From contig JAVBUZ010000113.1 of the NCBI GenBank assembly GCA_031554725.1, positions 1 through 5,402 of the forward strand: a stretch of DNA of 5,402 bases, given 5' to 3'. Below, one piece after another: positions 1 through 5,402 of this stretch; the first letter of the stretch is position 1; each line of letters starts with the position of its first letter. The translations under genes were made by a program, and so were the position numbers. This stretch comes from JAVBUZ01 sp031554725. GTDB taxonomy: Bacteria; Bacillota; Clostridia; Lachnospirales; Lachnospiraceae. Under the pieces are notes generated by a model that saw nothing but the letters and a program-made list of their open reading frames with translations, made no database searches and was not told the origin of the DNA.

Positions 1-1647
1 TTTGGGATAGCTCAAATTATTGTAAAAGGAAATTCCATTATCGGAAATGCGGTGGATAGCTTGCTGGAGGGAAAAAGCGTTTATATAAGCGATTTCCTAG
101 CGCCTCTTTTGGTACTAATTTTGCTTGGATTTGTTTTTTCATACTTAAAGAGCTTGTCTGGAAGTAATTTTTCAGCTAAAATTCAATATTCCTATAAGAA
201 TATGGCAGCAGATAAGCTTACAAAGCTACAGTATTCTTATTTAGACAGTGAAGGAACAGGAAATCTGTTAAACAAGCTAATTTCTGATATACATGAAACG
301 GATCGTTTCTTCTCAGAAACACTACCTGATATGGTTGCTTCTGCTATTTCGGTAATTACAATTACCGTATTTATGCTGCAATTAAATTGGCGCCTTTTCT
401 TTGTTGTAATTTTTTGTTATCCAACATTACTTTTTGCATCTAATTATGTATCTAAAAAGCTACAGGTACTAACAAAGGCAAGACGTTCGCAACTAGATGA
501 ACGTACTTCTATTGCTTATGATAGCATTCAGGGTATTGTTGTTGGTCGTAGTTATAATTTGAAAAATATATTTGAAGAAAAAATAAATACAGTTATTCAG
601 TCCATATTTAAGAATGAATATCAGAGAACTCGCATCTCTACGGTATCTTGGGTGTTAGAGAATATTATTTCTTGGATTCCATCTATCATTTGCTACTTGG
701 TAGGACTTTATGAAGTAATGCAAGGTAGAATTAGTGTAGGAGAGTTGCTAGCATTTGTTATTTTGTTAAATGAAATCCAGCCTCCATTAAGTGAGATTCC
801 TTTTATGCTAAATGATATTCGCGAAATTTCTGTTTCTATAATGCGTTTACAGGATATATTGTCACAGCCAGAGGAGCATAGCGGTGATTTTGCGCAAACC
901 GATTTAAAGGATGGAGAAATCATTTCTTTTGAAAAGGTATCCTTTGGCTATGACAGCGAAAAACCTATTTTTAAGGAGCTTTCATTTTCTGTGAAAAAAG
1001 GTTCGCAGGTGGCGTTGGTAGGTGGTTCTGGTCAGGGTAAGAGTACCGTGTTTAAAATCCTTTGTGGATTCTATTCGATTGATGAAGGTACATATTGTCT
1101 AAATGGCGAAAACTTTACAAAATGGAATCTAGATGCAGCAAGAGAGCTATTCTCCTTTGTTTCTCAGAATGTATTTCTGTTACCAGAAACAATTGCTGCC
1201 AATGTGTCCTTTGGTAAGCCTGACGCTACTATGGAGGAAATTCAGGAAGCTTGCCGTCTTGCTAATATTCATGACTTTATTTTAAGCCTTTCGGAAGGGT
1301 ATGAGACAGTGGTTGGAGAACGAGGCGTTCGTCTATCAGGTGGAGAAAGACAAAGAATTTCTATAGCGAGGGCCTTTCTGAAAAATGCACCAATTCTTTT
1401 GCTGGATGAACCAACATCTGCAGTGGATGTCCAAACGGAAGAGGGAATTAAGGAAGCTATTTCTCGTATTTCAAACGGAAAAACGGTTTTAACCATTGCA
1501 CACCGATTAAACACCATTGAAAAGGCAGACCAAATTTTAGTCTTTTCAGAAGGCAAAATTATTGAAGAAGGTACACATCAGGAGCTAATGGCTCAGAGTG
1601 GGGCATATTCTCTTTTATATGGTGCTCAAGAAATGGAGAATGAGTAG
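1..1647 (+). CDS. ABC transporter half-protein, membrane domain plus ATPase (5' partial)
   Basis: Half-transporter of the ABC exporter fold, acting in the cytoplasmic membrane and driven by ATP. The frame is open to the left edge, so the gene starts outside the window; the GTG at 52 lies inside it and has no convincing ribosome binding site. Numbering from the first visible codon, hydrophobic segments lie near residues 32-49, 111-128, 131-150, 222-240 and 246-266, followed by the ATPase domain: A-loop Tyr317, Walker A GGSGQGKST (Lys347), Q-loop Gln389, signature LSGGERQ (445-451), Walker B ILLLDE with catalytic Glu470, D-loop SAVD, switch His501. Compared with the partner gene (Walker A Lys379), about 30 residues including the first helix are missing off the edge. 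The partner begins one base after the stop, so the two probably form a heterodimer. Family certain; substrate (peptide, drug, lipid or metal chelate) not determinable. Confidence 0.95.
   Translation, partial: FGIAQIIVKGNSIIGNAVDSLLEGKSVYISDFLAPLLVLILLGFVFSYLKSLSGSNFSAKIQYSYKNMAADKLTKLQYSYLDSEGTGNLLNKLISDIHETDRFFSETLPDMVASAISVITITVFMLQLNWRLFFVVIFCYPTLLFASNYVSKKLQVLTKARRSQLDERTSIAYDSIQGIVVGRSYNLKNIFEEKINTVIQSIFKNEYQRTRISTVSWVLENIISWIPSIICYLVGLYEVMQGRISVGELLAFVILLNEIQPPLSEIPFMLNDIREISVSIMRLQDILSQPEEHSGDFAQTDLKDGEIISFEKVSFGYDSEKPIFKELSFSVKKGSQVALVGGSGQGKSTVFKILCGFYSIDEGTYCLNGENFTKWNLDAARELFSFVSQNVFLLPETIAANVSFGKPDATMEEIQEACRLANIHDFILSLSEGYETVVGERGVRLSGGERQRISIARAFLKNAPILLLDEPTSAVDVQTEEGIKEAISRISNGKTVLTIAHRLNTIEKADQILVFSEGKIIEEGTHQELMAQSGAYSLLYGAQEMENE
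1635..1638 (+). promoter_or_regulatory. ribosome binding site deciding the start of the second ABC gene
   Basis: GGAG lies inside the last codons of the upstream ABC gene, 10 bases before ATG 1649. It supports that ATG over the in-frame ATG 1640 (1 base away) and GTG 1598 (upstream of it), and fits translational coupling of the pair. Confidence 0.55.
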
Positions 1648-1648
1648 A

Positions 1649-3295
1649 ATGAGAAAAACATTTATACGATTAATGAAGATTATGAAAAATCGCTTATGGC
1701 TATATCTTTTTGCTATTCTTTTTCAAAGCGTGGGAATGGCAGGCTTTCATGTGGTTTCTTCTTTTCTTTTAAAAAATATATTGCAGGCAGCACAGACGGG
1801 AGACACCACAGGGCTAGGAAGGCAGATTTTCTATAACATTATAGTGGGAATCATTTTGCTTTTGGTATGGCGTTATTGTACAATTTGCTACAACGTAGAG
1901 GCAAAAAGGGCAATTGCACGTTTGGAGGAAAAAGTATTTGCAAAGTCTACATCTTTGCCAATGGAATACTATGAAAGTCATCACAGCGGCGATTTTATGT
2001 CTAAGCTTATTTATGATACAAATAAAGCTGGAGATATTTTTGGCTCACGTTTTCGGAGGTTGGTAACACCTATTTTATCGGTTGCCGTTTTTGTGATTCC
2101 AATGTTTTTTCTTTGCTGGCAAGTGACACTTTGTCTAATCGCGGGAAACATTTTGATGCTGGCAATTAATACTTTTTATGTAAAGCCAATGAAAAACTCA
2201 GGAAAAGACCTTTCTAGTAGTAATGCAAGGATGACGGAGAGACTCACCAATCTAATTGCCGGCGTTGAGCTTACTAAACTATTTTCTAATGAGGATATGC
2301 TAGTAAATAAATATAAAGAAGCAAATAAAGAGTATTTAAATTCTAAATACAAAATGAATTATCTATCAGCAGGACTTTCTTGCCTAATGGAAGGTCTAAA
2401 GCTAGTAAATGCACTTTTATTCTTGGCGGTAGGTATTTATTTTGTGGGCAATGGTGTTACCACAGTGGGAAATCTTGCGGCTATTTATACCATGAGCGGA
2501 ATTTGCGGATGGCAGTTCTTGCAAATTGGGCGCTATATGCCTGAGTTAGCTAGCTGTTTAGTGAATGCAGAAAGAGTTTTTGCATTTATTGATAAAGACG
2601 AAGAACCAGTTTCATATTCAAATCCACTTCCTTTGGCCAAGGATGCAAAAGAGGTAGAGGGCTATGTTTCCTTTGCTCATGTTGATTTTTCTTATGAAGA
2701 GTCTCGATCTGTATTAAAGGATTTTTCTTTGCAGGTACCGAAGGGAGCTACAGTAGCACTTACTGGGGAATCGGGCTCAGGAAAAAGTACAATAGCCAAG
2801 CTTTTATTAGGCTTTTATGGCATTGATGGGGGCGCTATTTGGATTGACGGAAAACCAATGGATGAGTATAAGCTTGCGGATGTTAGAGAAATGATAGCCT
2901 ATGTTCCTCAAGAGCCGTATTTGTATGAGGTTAGTATTGCGGAAAATATCTCATATGGCAAGCCAGGCGCCTCTCAAGCTGAAATTGAGGCGGCAGCTAA
3001 AGCAGCCAATGCCCATGATTTTATAAGTAGATTAGAGAGTGGTTATGAAACACTACCAGGAGAAAGAGGTAGTAGACTTTCGGGTGGTGAGCGTCAAAGA
3101 ATCGCCATAGCTAGGGCATTTCTAAAAAATGCACCTATTTTACTTCTTGATGAGGCTACTTCCGCGCTAGACAATGAGTCGGAACGTTTGGTATCAGAGG
3201 CGGTGGAAAAGCTAATGGATGGACGAACCACTATTATGATTGCTCATAGACCGTCTACCATAGCTAGGGCCAATATGGTAATTAAGTTATCCTAA
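1649..3295 (+). CDS. ABC transporter half-protein, membrane domain plus ATPase (partner)
   Basis: Complete 548-residue ABC exporter-type half-transporter, normal length for the family. I chose ATG 1649: it lies one base after the upstream stop and 10 bases after GGAG (1635-1638). The frame runs back to a GTG at 1598, but that would overlap the upstream gene by 50 bases, and ATG 1640 is only 1 base from GGAG. Hydrophobic segments lie near residues 17-40, 60-76, 135-175 and 245-305. The ATPase domain has A-loop Tyr349, Walker A GESGSGKST (Lys379), Q-loop Gln421, signature LSGGERQ (477-483), Walker B ILLLDE with Glu502, D-loop SALD and switch His533. It ends soon after the H-loop (residue 548), a shorter tail than its partner. 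The stretch from signature to Walker B is nearly identical in the two proteins, so they are related paralogues and a likely heterodimer. The exported or imported substrate is unknown. Confidence 0.94.
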   Translation: MRKTFIRLMKIMKNRLWLYLFAILFQSVGMAGFHVVSSFLLKNILQAAQTGDTTGLGRQIFYNIIVGIILLLVWRYCTICYNVEAKRAIARLEEKVFAKSTSLPMEYYESHHSGDFMSKLIYDTNKAGDIFGSRFRRLVTPILSVAVFVIPMFFLCWQVTLCLIAGNILMLAINTFYVKPMKNSGKDLSSSNARMTERLTNLIAGVELTKLFSNEDMLVNKYKEANKEYLNSKYKMNYLSAGLSCLMEGLKLVNALLFLAVGIYFVGNGVTTVGNLAAIYTMSGICGWQFLQIGRYMPELASCLVNAERVFAFIDKDEEPVSYSNPLPLAKDAKEVEGYVSFAHVDFSYEESRSVLKDFSLQVPKGATVALTGESGSGKSTIAKLLLGFYGIDGGAIWIDGKPMDEYKLADVREMIAYVPQEPYLYEVSIAENISYGKPGASQAEIEAAAKAANAHDFISRLESGYETLPGERGSRLSGGERQRIAIARAFLKNAPILLLDEATSALDNESERLVSEAVEKLMDGRTTIMIAHRPSTIARANMVIKLS

Positions 3296-3313
3296 AAAAT
3301 ATAGTTTAAATAC

Positions 3314-3342
3314 TTGCAATTTATTGAAACATATGCTAAAAT
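3314..3342 (+). promoter_or_regulatory. sigma-A-type promoter of the tRNA unit
   Basis: TTGCAA (3314-3319), a 17-base spacer and TAAAAT (3337-3342), preceded by TGC, which makes an extended -10 element. Both hexamers are near consensus and spacing is ideal. Transcription would begin near 3349, giving a leader of about 30 bases before tRNA-Tyr. It lies just after the stop of the ABC genes, as expected for an independently transcribed stable-RNA unit. Confidence 0.75.
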
Positions 3343-3380
3343 TTTTCCTTGTCAGGACTATATAACATATGGTTCGATAT

Positions 3381-3462
3381 GGATGGATTCCCGAGAGGCC
3401 AAAGGGGACAGACTGTAAATCTGCTGCAAATTGCTTCGGTGGTTCGAATCCACCTCCATCCA
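3381..3462 (+). tRNA. tRNA-Tyr (anticodon GUA)
   Basis: Class II tRNA of 82 bases that decodes UAU/UAC. The acceptor stem GGATGGA (3381-3387) pairs perfectly with TCCATCC (3455-3461), and the discriminator is A3462. The D arm begins CCC (3390-3392) and closes with GGG (3404-3406). The anticodon loop is CTGTAAA with GTA at 3415-3417. A variable arm at about 3425-3437 can form GCA/TGC. The T arm is GGTGG, loop TTCGAAT, CCACC (3438-3454). CCA is not encoded (TTT follows), so the end must be added by tRNA nucleotidyltransferase. One oddity is that the outermost anticodon-stem position is A3408 opposite C3424, a mismatch. The body otherwise closely matches bacterial tRNA-Tyr, which normally has this long variable arm. 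Confidence 0.97.
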
Positions 3463-3474
3463 TTTATAAACTAT

Positions 3475-3558
3475 GCTGGTGTGGCGGAATAGGCAGACGC
3501 AAGGGACTTAAAATCCCTCGGTGGCAACACTGTATCGGTTCAAGTCCGATTACCAGCA
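3475..3558 (+). tRNA. tRNA-Leu (anticodon UAA)
   Basis: Class II tRNA of 84 bases reading UUA (and UUG by wobble), codons that are common in these AT-rich genes. The acceptor stem GCTGGTG (3475-3481) pairs with TACCAGC (3551-3557), including one G-U at the inner end; the discriminator is A3558. The anticodon stem AGGGA/TCCCT (3502-3506 with 3514-3518) closes the loop CTTAAAA, with TAA at 3509-3511. The variable arm has GTG/CAC (3521-3523 with 3528-3530) around GCAA. The T arm is ATCGG, TTCAAGT, CCGAT (3534-3550). CCA is not encoded. Only 12 bases separate it from tRNA-Tyr, so the two are almost surely cotranscribed and processed from one precursor. Confidence 0.97.
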
Positions 3559-3573
3559 CTATTATAAAGAGAG

Positions 3574-3608
3574 AACTCTTCGATGCGATAGCATGGAAGA
3601 GTTTTTTT
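3574..3608 (+). terminator. intrinsic terminator of the tRNA unit
   Basis: AACTCTTC (3574-3581) pairs with GAAGAGTT (3596-3603). After a single G-G mismatch (3582/3595) the stem continues as ATGC/GCAT (3583-3586 with 3591-3594), capped by the tetraloop GATA. The run of seven T (3602-3608) follows directly, its first two bases closing the stem. It lies 15 bases after tRNA-Leu, and it is the first terminator visible downstream of the ABC genes too. Confidence 0.92.
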
Positions 3609-3636
3609 GTTGTATAAAAAGTTTGCTCTATATAAT
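3607..3636 (+). promoter_or_regulatory. probable promoter of the MATE operon
   Basis: A perfect TATAAT (3631-3636) has TTGTTG (3607-3612) 18 bases upstream, giving a start near 3643. The -35 hexamer overlaps the T-run of the preceding terminator. The -10 is convincing; the -35 is only a fair match in AT-rich DNA, so confidence is moderate. Confidence 0.5.
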
Positions 3637-3642
3637 ATGAAA

Positions 3643-3770
3643 TATAAATGACAAAAAAACAGTGGTTTTCCCTATAAAGGGTAAATAGCTCGTGGATAGT
3701 ACAGAGTATTTATTGTATGATGGACTTAGAATTAAGGGAAACATTTGCTTTGGATACATGGAGGATTCAT
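3643..3770 (+). other. probable untranslated leader of the MATE operon
   Basis: About 128 bases lie between the predicted transcription start and the chosen MATE start. The leader contains a weak local hairpin CCC/GGG (3670-3672 with 3679-3681). An alternative 7-base pairing, TTTCCCT (3667-3673) with AGGGAAA (3735-3741), uses the same CCC. I recognise no known riboswitch (no ykkC/guanidine or other consensus that I can see) and no terminator-like hairpin. A nine-codon open frame starts at ATG 3648 without a ribosome binding site. Function is unknown and the boundaries rest on the promoter prediction. Confidence 0.35.
3760..3764 (+). promoter_or_regulatory. ribosome binding site deciding the MATE start
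   Basis: GGAGG sits six bases before ATG 3771, ideal spacing. The earlier in-frame ATGs at 3717 and 3720 have no comparable site, which favours 3771. Confidence 0.88.
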
Positions 3771-5162
3771 ATGAAGAGTATAGGCAAGAAACAAAATACA
3801 GAGCTAATATTAAACGGAAATATGCTTAAGGCGATTTTGGCATTAGCAATTCCTGTTGTTATCAATAGCTTTTTACAGACAATGTATAATTTAACAGATA
3901 CTTTTTGGTTAGGAAAGCTGGGAACATATCAATTAGCAGCAATCAATCTAGTAACACCGGTTCAAAATATTGTTATTAACTTTGGAACAGGAATTACGGT
4001 GGCGGGTTCAGTTCTTATTGCACAGTACGTTGGTGCAAAGCAGTATAAAGAAGCAAAGTCTATGGCAAATCAAATTTTTGCATGTGCCATGCTCTTTTCG
4101 ATTGTATGTGCATCCATCTGTGTTTTGATTACGCCCGGCGTTGTAACTTGGCTTGGGGCAGACCCAGAAACATACACACATAGCGTAGTGTATTTGCGAA
4201 TTGTTATTATGGATATGCCATTTCTATTTATGGTAAATATCTTTCAGGCGGTTAATCAGGCGCAGGGTGATACGGTGCGCCCAATGCTATTAAATTTATT
4301 GGGAATCAGTCTAAATATGATTTTAGATCCACTTCTTATGCTAGGTCTTGATATGGGTGTAGCAGGTGCGGCAATTGCAACCGTATTAGCAAAAGCGGTT
4401 CCAGCAGTTATTGCATTTTTACTTCTATGTAATAAAAAGAAGGATGTACATCTTGATGTGCGTAATATGCGTTTTGAAAAGAAAAAGATTTTGGCAATTC
4501 TTAGTATTGGTCTTCCGACAGCAATCGGTGGAAGTACTATGCAGCTTGGCTTTTTGCTTATGAGTAAAAACGTATATGCTTATGGAACACAGGCGATGGC
4601 GGCCTACGGCATCGGAAATAAGGTAAATGGACTTATTAGTTTACCTGCCAATGGAGTAGGCTCGGCAGCAGCTACCATCGTAGGACAAAATATGGGTGCT
4701 CAGCAAGAGGATAGGGCAAAAAATGGATATTTAATTTCCAGAAATATATGTGTTGGATTTCTTTTTATAGGTGGTATGATATTATCAAGAGGTCCTATAT
4801 CAAGAAGTATCGTAAGTATTTTTTCTGATGATCCACAGGTAATTGCAATGGCAGCAGATTTCTTAAGTACGATGGCTTTTTGGTGTTGGACAAATGGCAT
4901 TTATAATGCCACAACAGGCTTGTTCCAAGGCACAGGTCACACGGAAGTTACCATGGCAATTGATGCTACCCGACTTTGGGTATTTCGATTTTTAACATTG
5001 TGGTTTTGCGAAAGTATATTAGGAATGGGAGTAAGGAGTATTTGGTATAGTGTAGTAGTTAGTAATGCTATTTCTTCCTTGATTCTACATTTACTTTATA
5101 AATCAAATTTATGGAAAAAGAGCAGAATTAAAATCGAAAAATCTAAGGAGGTTGCAGCGTGA
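3771..5162 (+). CDS. MATE-family multidrug/toxin efflux transporter
   Basis: Integral membrane antiporter of the MATE (MatE) family, which exports cationic drugs or metabolites in exchange for Na+ or H+. From ATG 3771 it has 463 residues, typical for the family, with about twelve hydrophobic segments in two homologous halves. The first half starts near residue 22 (ALAIPVVINSFLQ, then the LTDTFWLGKLG loop) and contains QAQGDT (163-168) and the ILDPLLMLGLDMGVAGAA motif (Asp186, Pro187). The second half starts around residue 240 (ILSIGLPTAIGG) and contains FQGTGHTE (385-392) and a DATRLW segment. The frame is open back to ATG 3717, but those 18 residues are polar, lack a ribosome binding site and resemble no MATE N-terminus. 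The basic C-terminal tail is cytoplasmic. The stop overlaps the start of the next gene. Substrate unknown; the neighbour suggests, but does not prove, a link to carbohydrate metabolism. Confidence 0.95.
   Translation: MKSIGKKQNTELILNGNMLKAILALAIPVVINSFLQTMYNLTDTFWLGKLGTYQLAAINLVTPVQNIVINFGTGITVAGSVLIAQYVGAKQYKEAKSMANQIFACAMLFSIVCASICVLITPGVVTWLGADPETYTHSVVYLRIVIMDMPFLFMVNIFQAVNQAQGDTVRPMLLNLLGISLNMILDPLLMLGLDMGVAGAAIATVLAKAVPAVIAFLLLCNKKKDVHLDVRNMRFEKKKILAILSIGLPTAIGGSTMQLGFLLMSKNVYAYGTQAMAAYGIGNKVNGLISLPANGVGSAAATIVGQNMGAQQEDRAKNGYLISRNICVGFLFIGGMILSRGPISRSIVSIFSDDPQVIAMAADFLSTMAFWCWTNGIYNATTGLFQGTGHTEVTMAIDATRLWVFRFLTLWFCESILGMGVRSIWYSVVVSNAISSLILHLLYKSNLWKKSRIKIEKSKEVAA
5145..5151 (+). promoter_or_regulatory. 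ribosome binding site of the RIFT-barrel gene
   Basis: AAGGAGG within the last codons of the MATE gene, seven bases before GTG 5159. It is the strongest Shine-Dalgarno match in the window and supports the non-ATG start over ATG 5165 (13 bases away). Confidence 0.85.
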
Positions 5163-5402
5163 AAATGAACTTGTATGTTGAAAAATTATACAGATATGAA
5201 AGAAAGGATGCTCACATGTCTATAGCAATTCCTTTTGCAAAGGGAGAGCTAGAGGATGATAGCTTAGTTAAGGTATGGGATGAGGGTGTGATGCTTCCTG
5301 TACAGCCCAAGGTGACAGCAAGACATTTAGATGGCTCCATTAAGTATCTTTTTCTGCGTTTCATGGGAGATTTGCCTGCAAATAAGGGAAAAGAATTTGA
5401 AT
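5159..5402 (+). CDS. PcRGLX/YetA-like RIFT-barrel protein, N-terminal part (3' partial)
   Basis: The first 81 residues of a gene running off the right edge. The start is GTG 5159, overlapping the MATE stop as GTGA, seven bases after AAGGAGG. ATG 5165 and ATG 5216 (with a weaker AAAGGA seven bases upstream) are alternatives; the latter would remove a likely first strand. The pattern SIAIPFAKGEL (residues 21-31), then LPVQPKVTARHLDGSIKYLF (46-65) and a following DLPAN turn, matches what I know of the N-terminal RIFT-barrel domain of the exo-rhamnogalacturonan lyase (PcRGLX, PL26-like) and B. subtilis YetA family. No signal peptide is visible, so it is probably cytoplasmic and would act on imported oligosaccharides. 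Catalytic residues lie beyond the window, so enzyme activity is inferred only. Tight overlap means it is cotranslated with the MATE gene. Confidence 0.72.
   Translation, partial: MKMNLYVEKLYRYERKDAHMSIAIPFAKGELEDDSLVKVWDEGVMLPVQPKVTARHLDGSIKYLFLRFMGDLPANKGKEFE

Noticed and set aside
708..923. 71-codon open frame on the - strand
   Set aside because: Antisense shadow of the first ABC gene; no recognisable protein and no start signals.
1269..1556. 95-codon open frame on the - strand
   Set aside because: Antisense to the ATPase motifs of the first ABC gene, where conserved codons on the sense strand explain the lack of stops.
1598..1648. Longer N-terminus for the second ABC gene starting at GTG 1598
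   Set aside because: It would overlap the upstream gene by 50 bases; the GGAG placement favours ATG 1649.
3349..3366. TTGTCA with downstream TATAAC as a second tRNA promoter
   Set aside because: The spacing between the two hexamers is far too short, and 17 bases downstream of TTGTCA there is no -10 match.
3369..3617. 82-codon open frame on the + strand across the tRNA genes
   Set aside because: It lies over tRNA-Tyr, tRNA-Leu and the terminator, has no ribosome binding site, and its sequence is just translated tRNA.
3648..3677. Nine-codon leader peptide candidate (MTKKQWFSL)
   Set aside because: No ribosome binding site and it would begin only about five bases after the predicted transcript start; no run of regulatory codons.
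3692..3829. 45-codon frame from GTG 3692 overlapping the MATE start in another frame
   Set aside because: No ribosome binding site, and it overlaps the well-supported MATE start; a frame of this length is expected by chance.
4700..4900. 66-codon open frame on the - strand
   Set aside because: Antisense shadow inside the MATE gene without a plausible start or product.

Overview
The window is AT-rich and reads like a low-GC Gram-positive chromosome, most likely a Clostridia member of the Lachnospiraceae type. The clues are strong AAGGAGG/GGAGG ribosome binding sites, sigma-A-like promoters, two tRNA genes without an encoded CCA end, a compact U-tract terminator, and the character of the MATE and RIFT-barrel proteins. 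The family assignment is an inference from general familiarity, not from a search. All supported genes are on the + strand.

Positions 1-3295 hold two adjacent ABC-exporter half-transporters. The first is cut by the left edge, apparently missing about 30 N-terminal residues. The second (start at 1649) begins one base after its stop. Each has a six-helix-type membrane domain fused to a complete ATPase domain, so together they probably form one heterodimeric transporter. Both ATPase domains keep all canonical motifs, including the catalytic glutamate. The substrate cannot be read from the sequence.

Positions 3296-3608 are a small stable-RNA unit: a near-consensus extended -10 promoter (3314-3342), tRNA-Tyr(GUA) (3381-3462), tRNA-Leu(UAA) (3475-3558) and a strong intrinsic terminator (3574-3608). 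Both tRNAs are class II (long variable arm). No terminator is visible between the ABC genes and this unit.

Positions 3609-5402 are a second protein operon. A likely promoter abuts the terminator and a leader of about 130 bases precedes a MATE-family efflux protein. Its best start is 3771, behind a GGAGG site, rather than the longer open frame from 3717. The MATE stop overlaps (GTGA) the GTG start of a gene cut by the right edge. The 81 visible residues of that gene resemble the N-terminal RIFT-barrel domain of the PcRGLX/YetA family (exo-rhamnogalacturonan lyase-like), which suggests a link to pectin or other plant polysaccharide use.

No CRISPR array, insertion sequence or obviously new system is visible. 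The points most worth a second look are the translationally coupled MATE/RIFT-barrel pair, the untranslated leader of the MATE gene, an A-C mismatch in the tRNA-Tyr anticodon stem, and the symmetric, fully canonical ATPase sites of the ABC pair.
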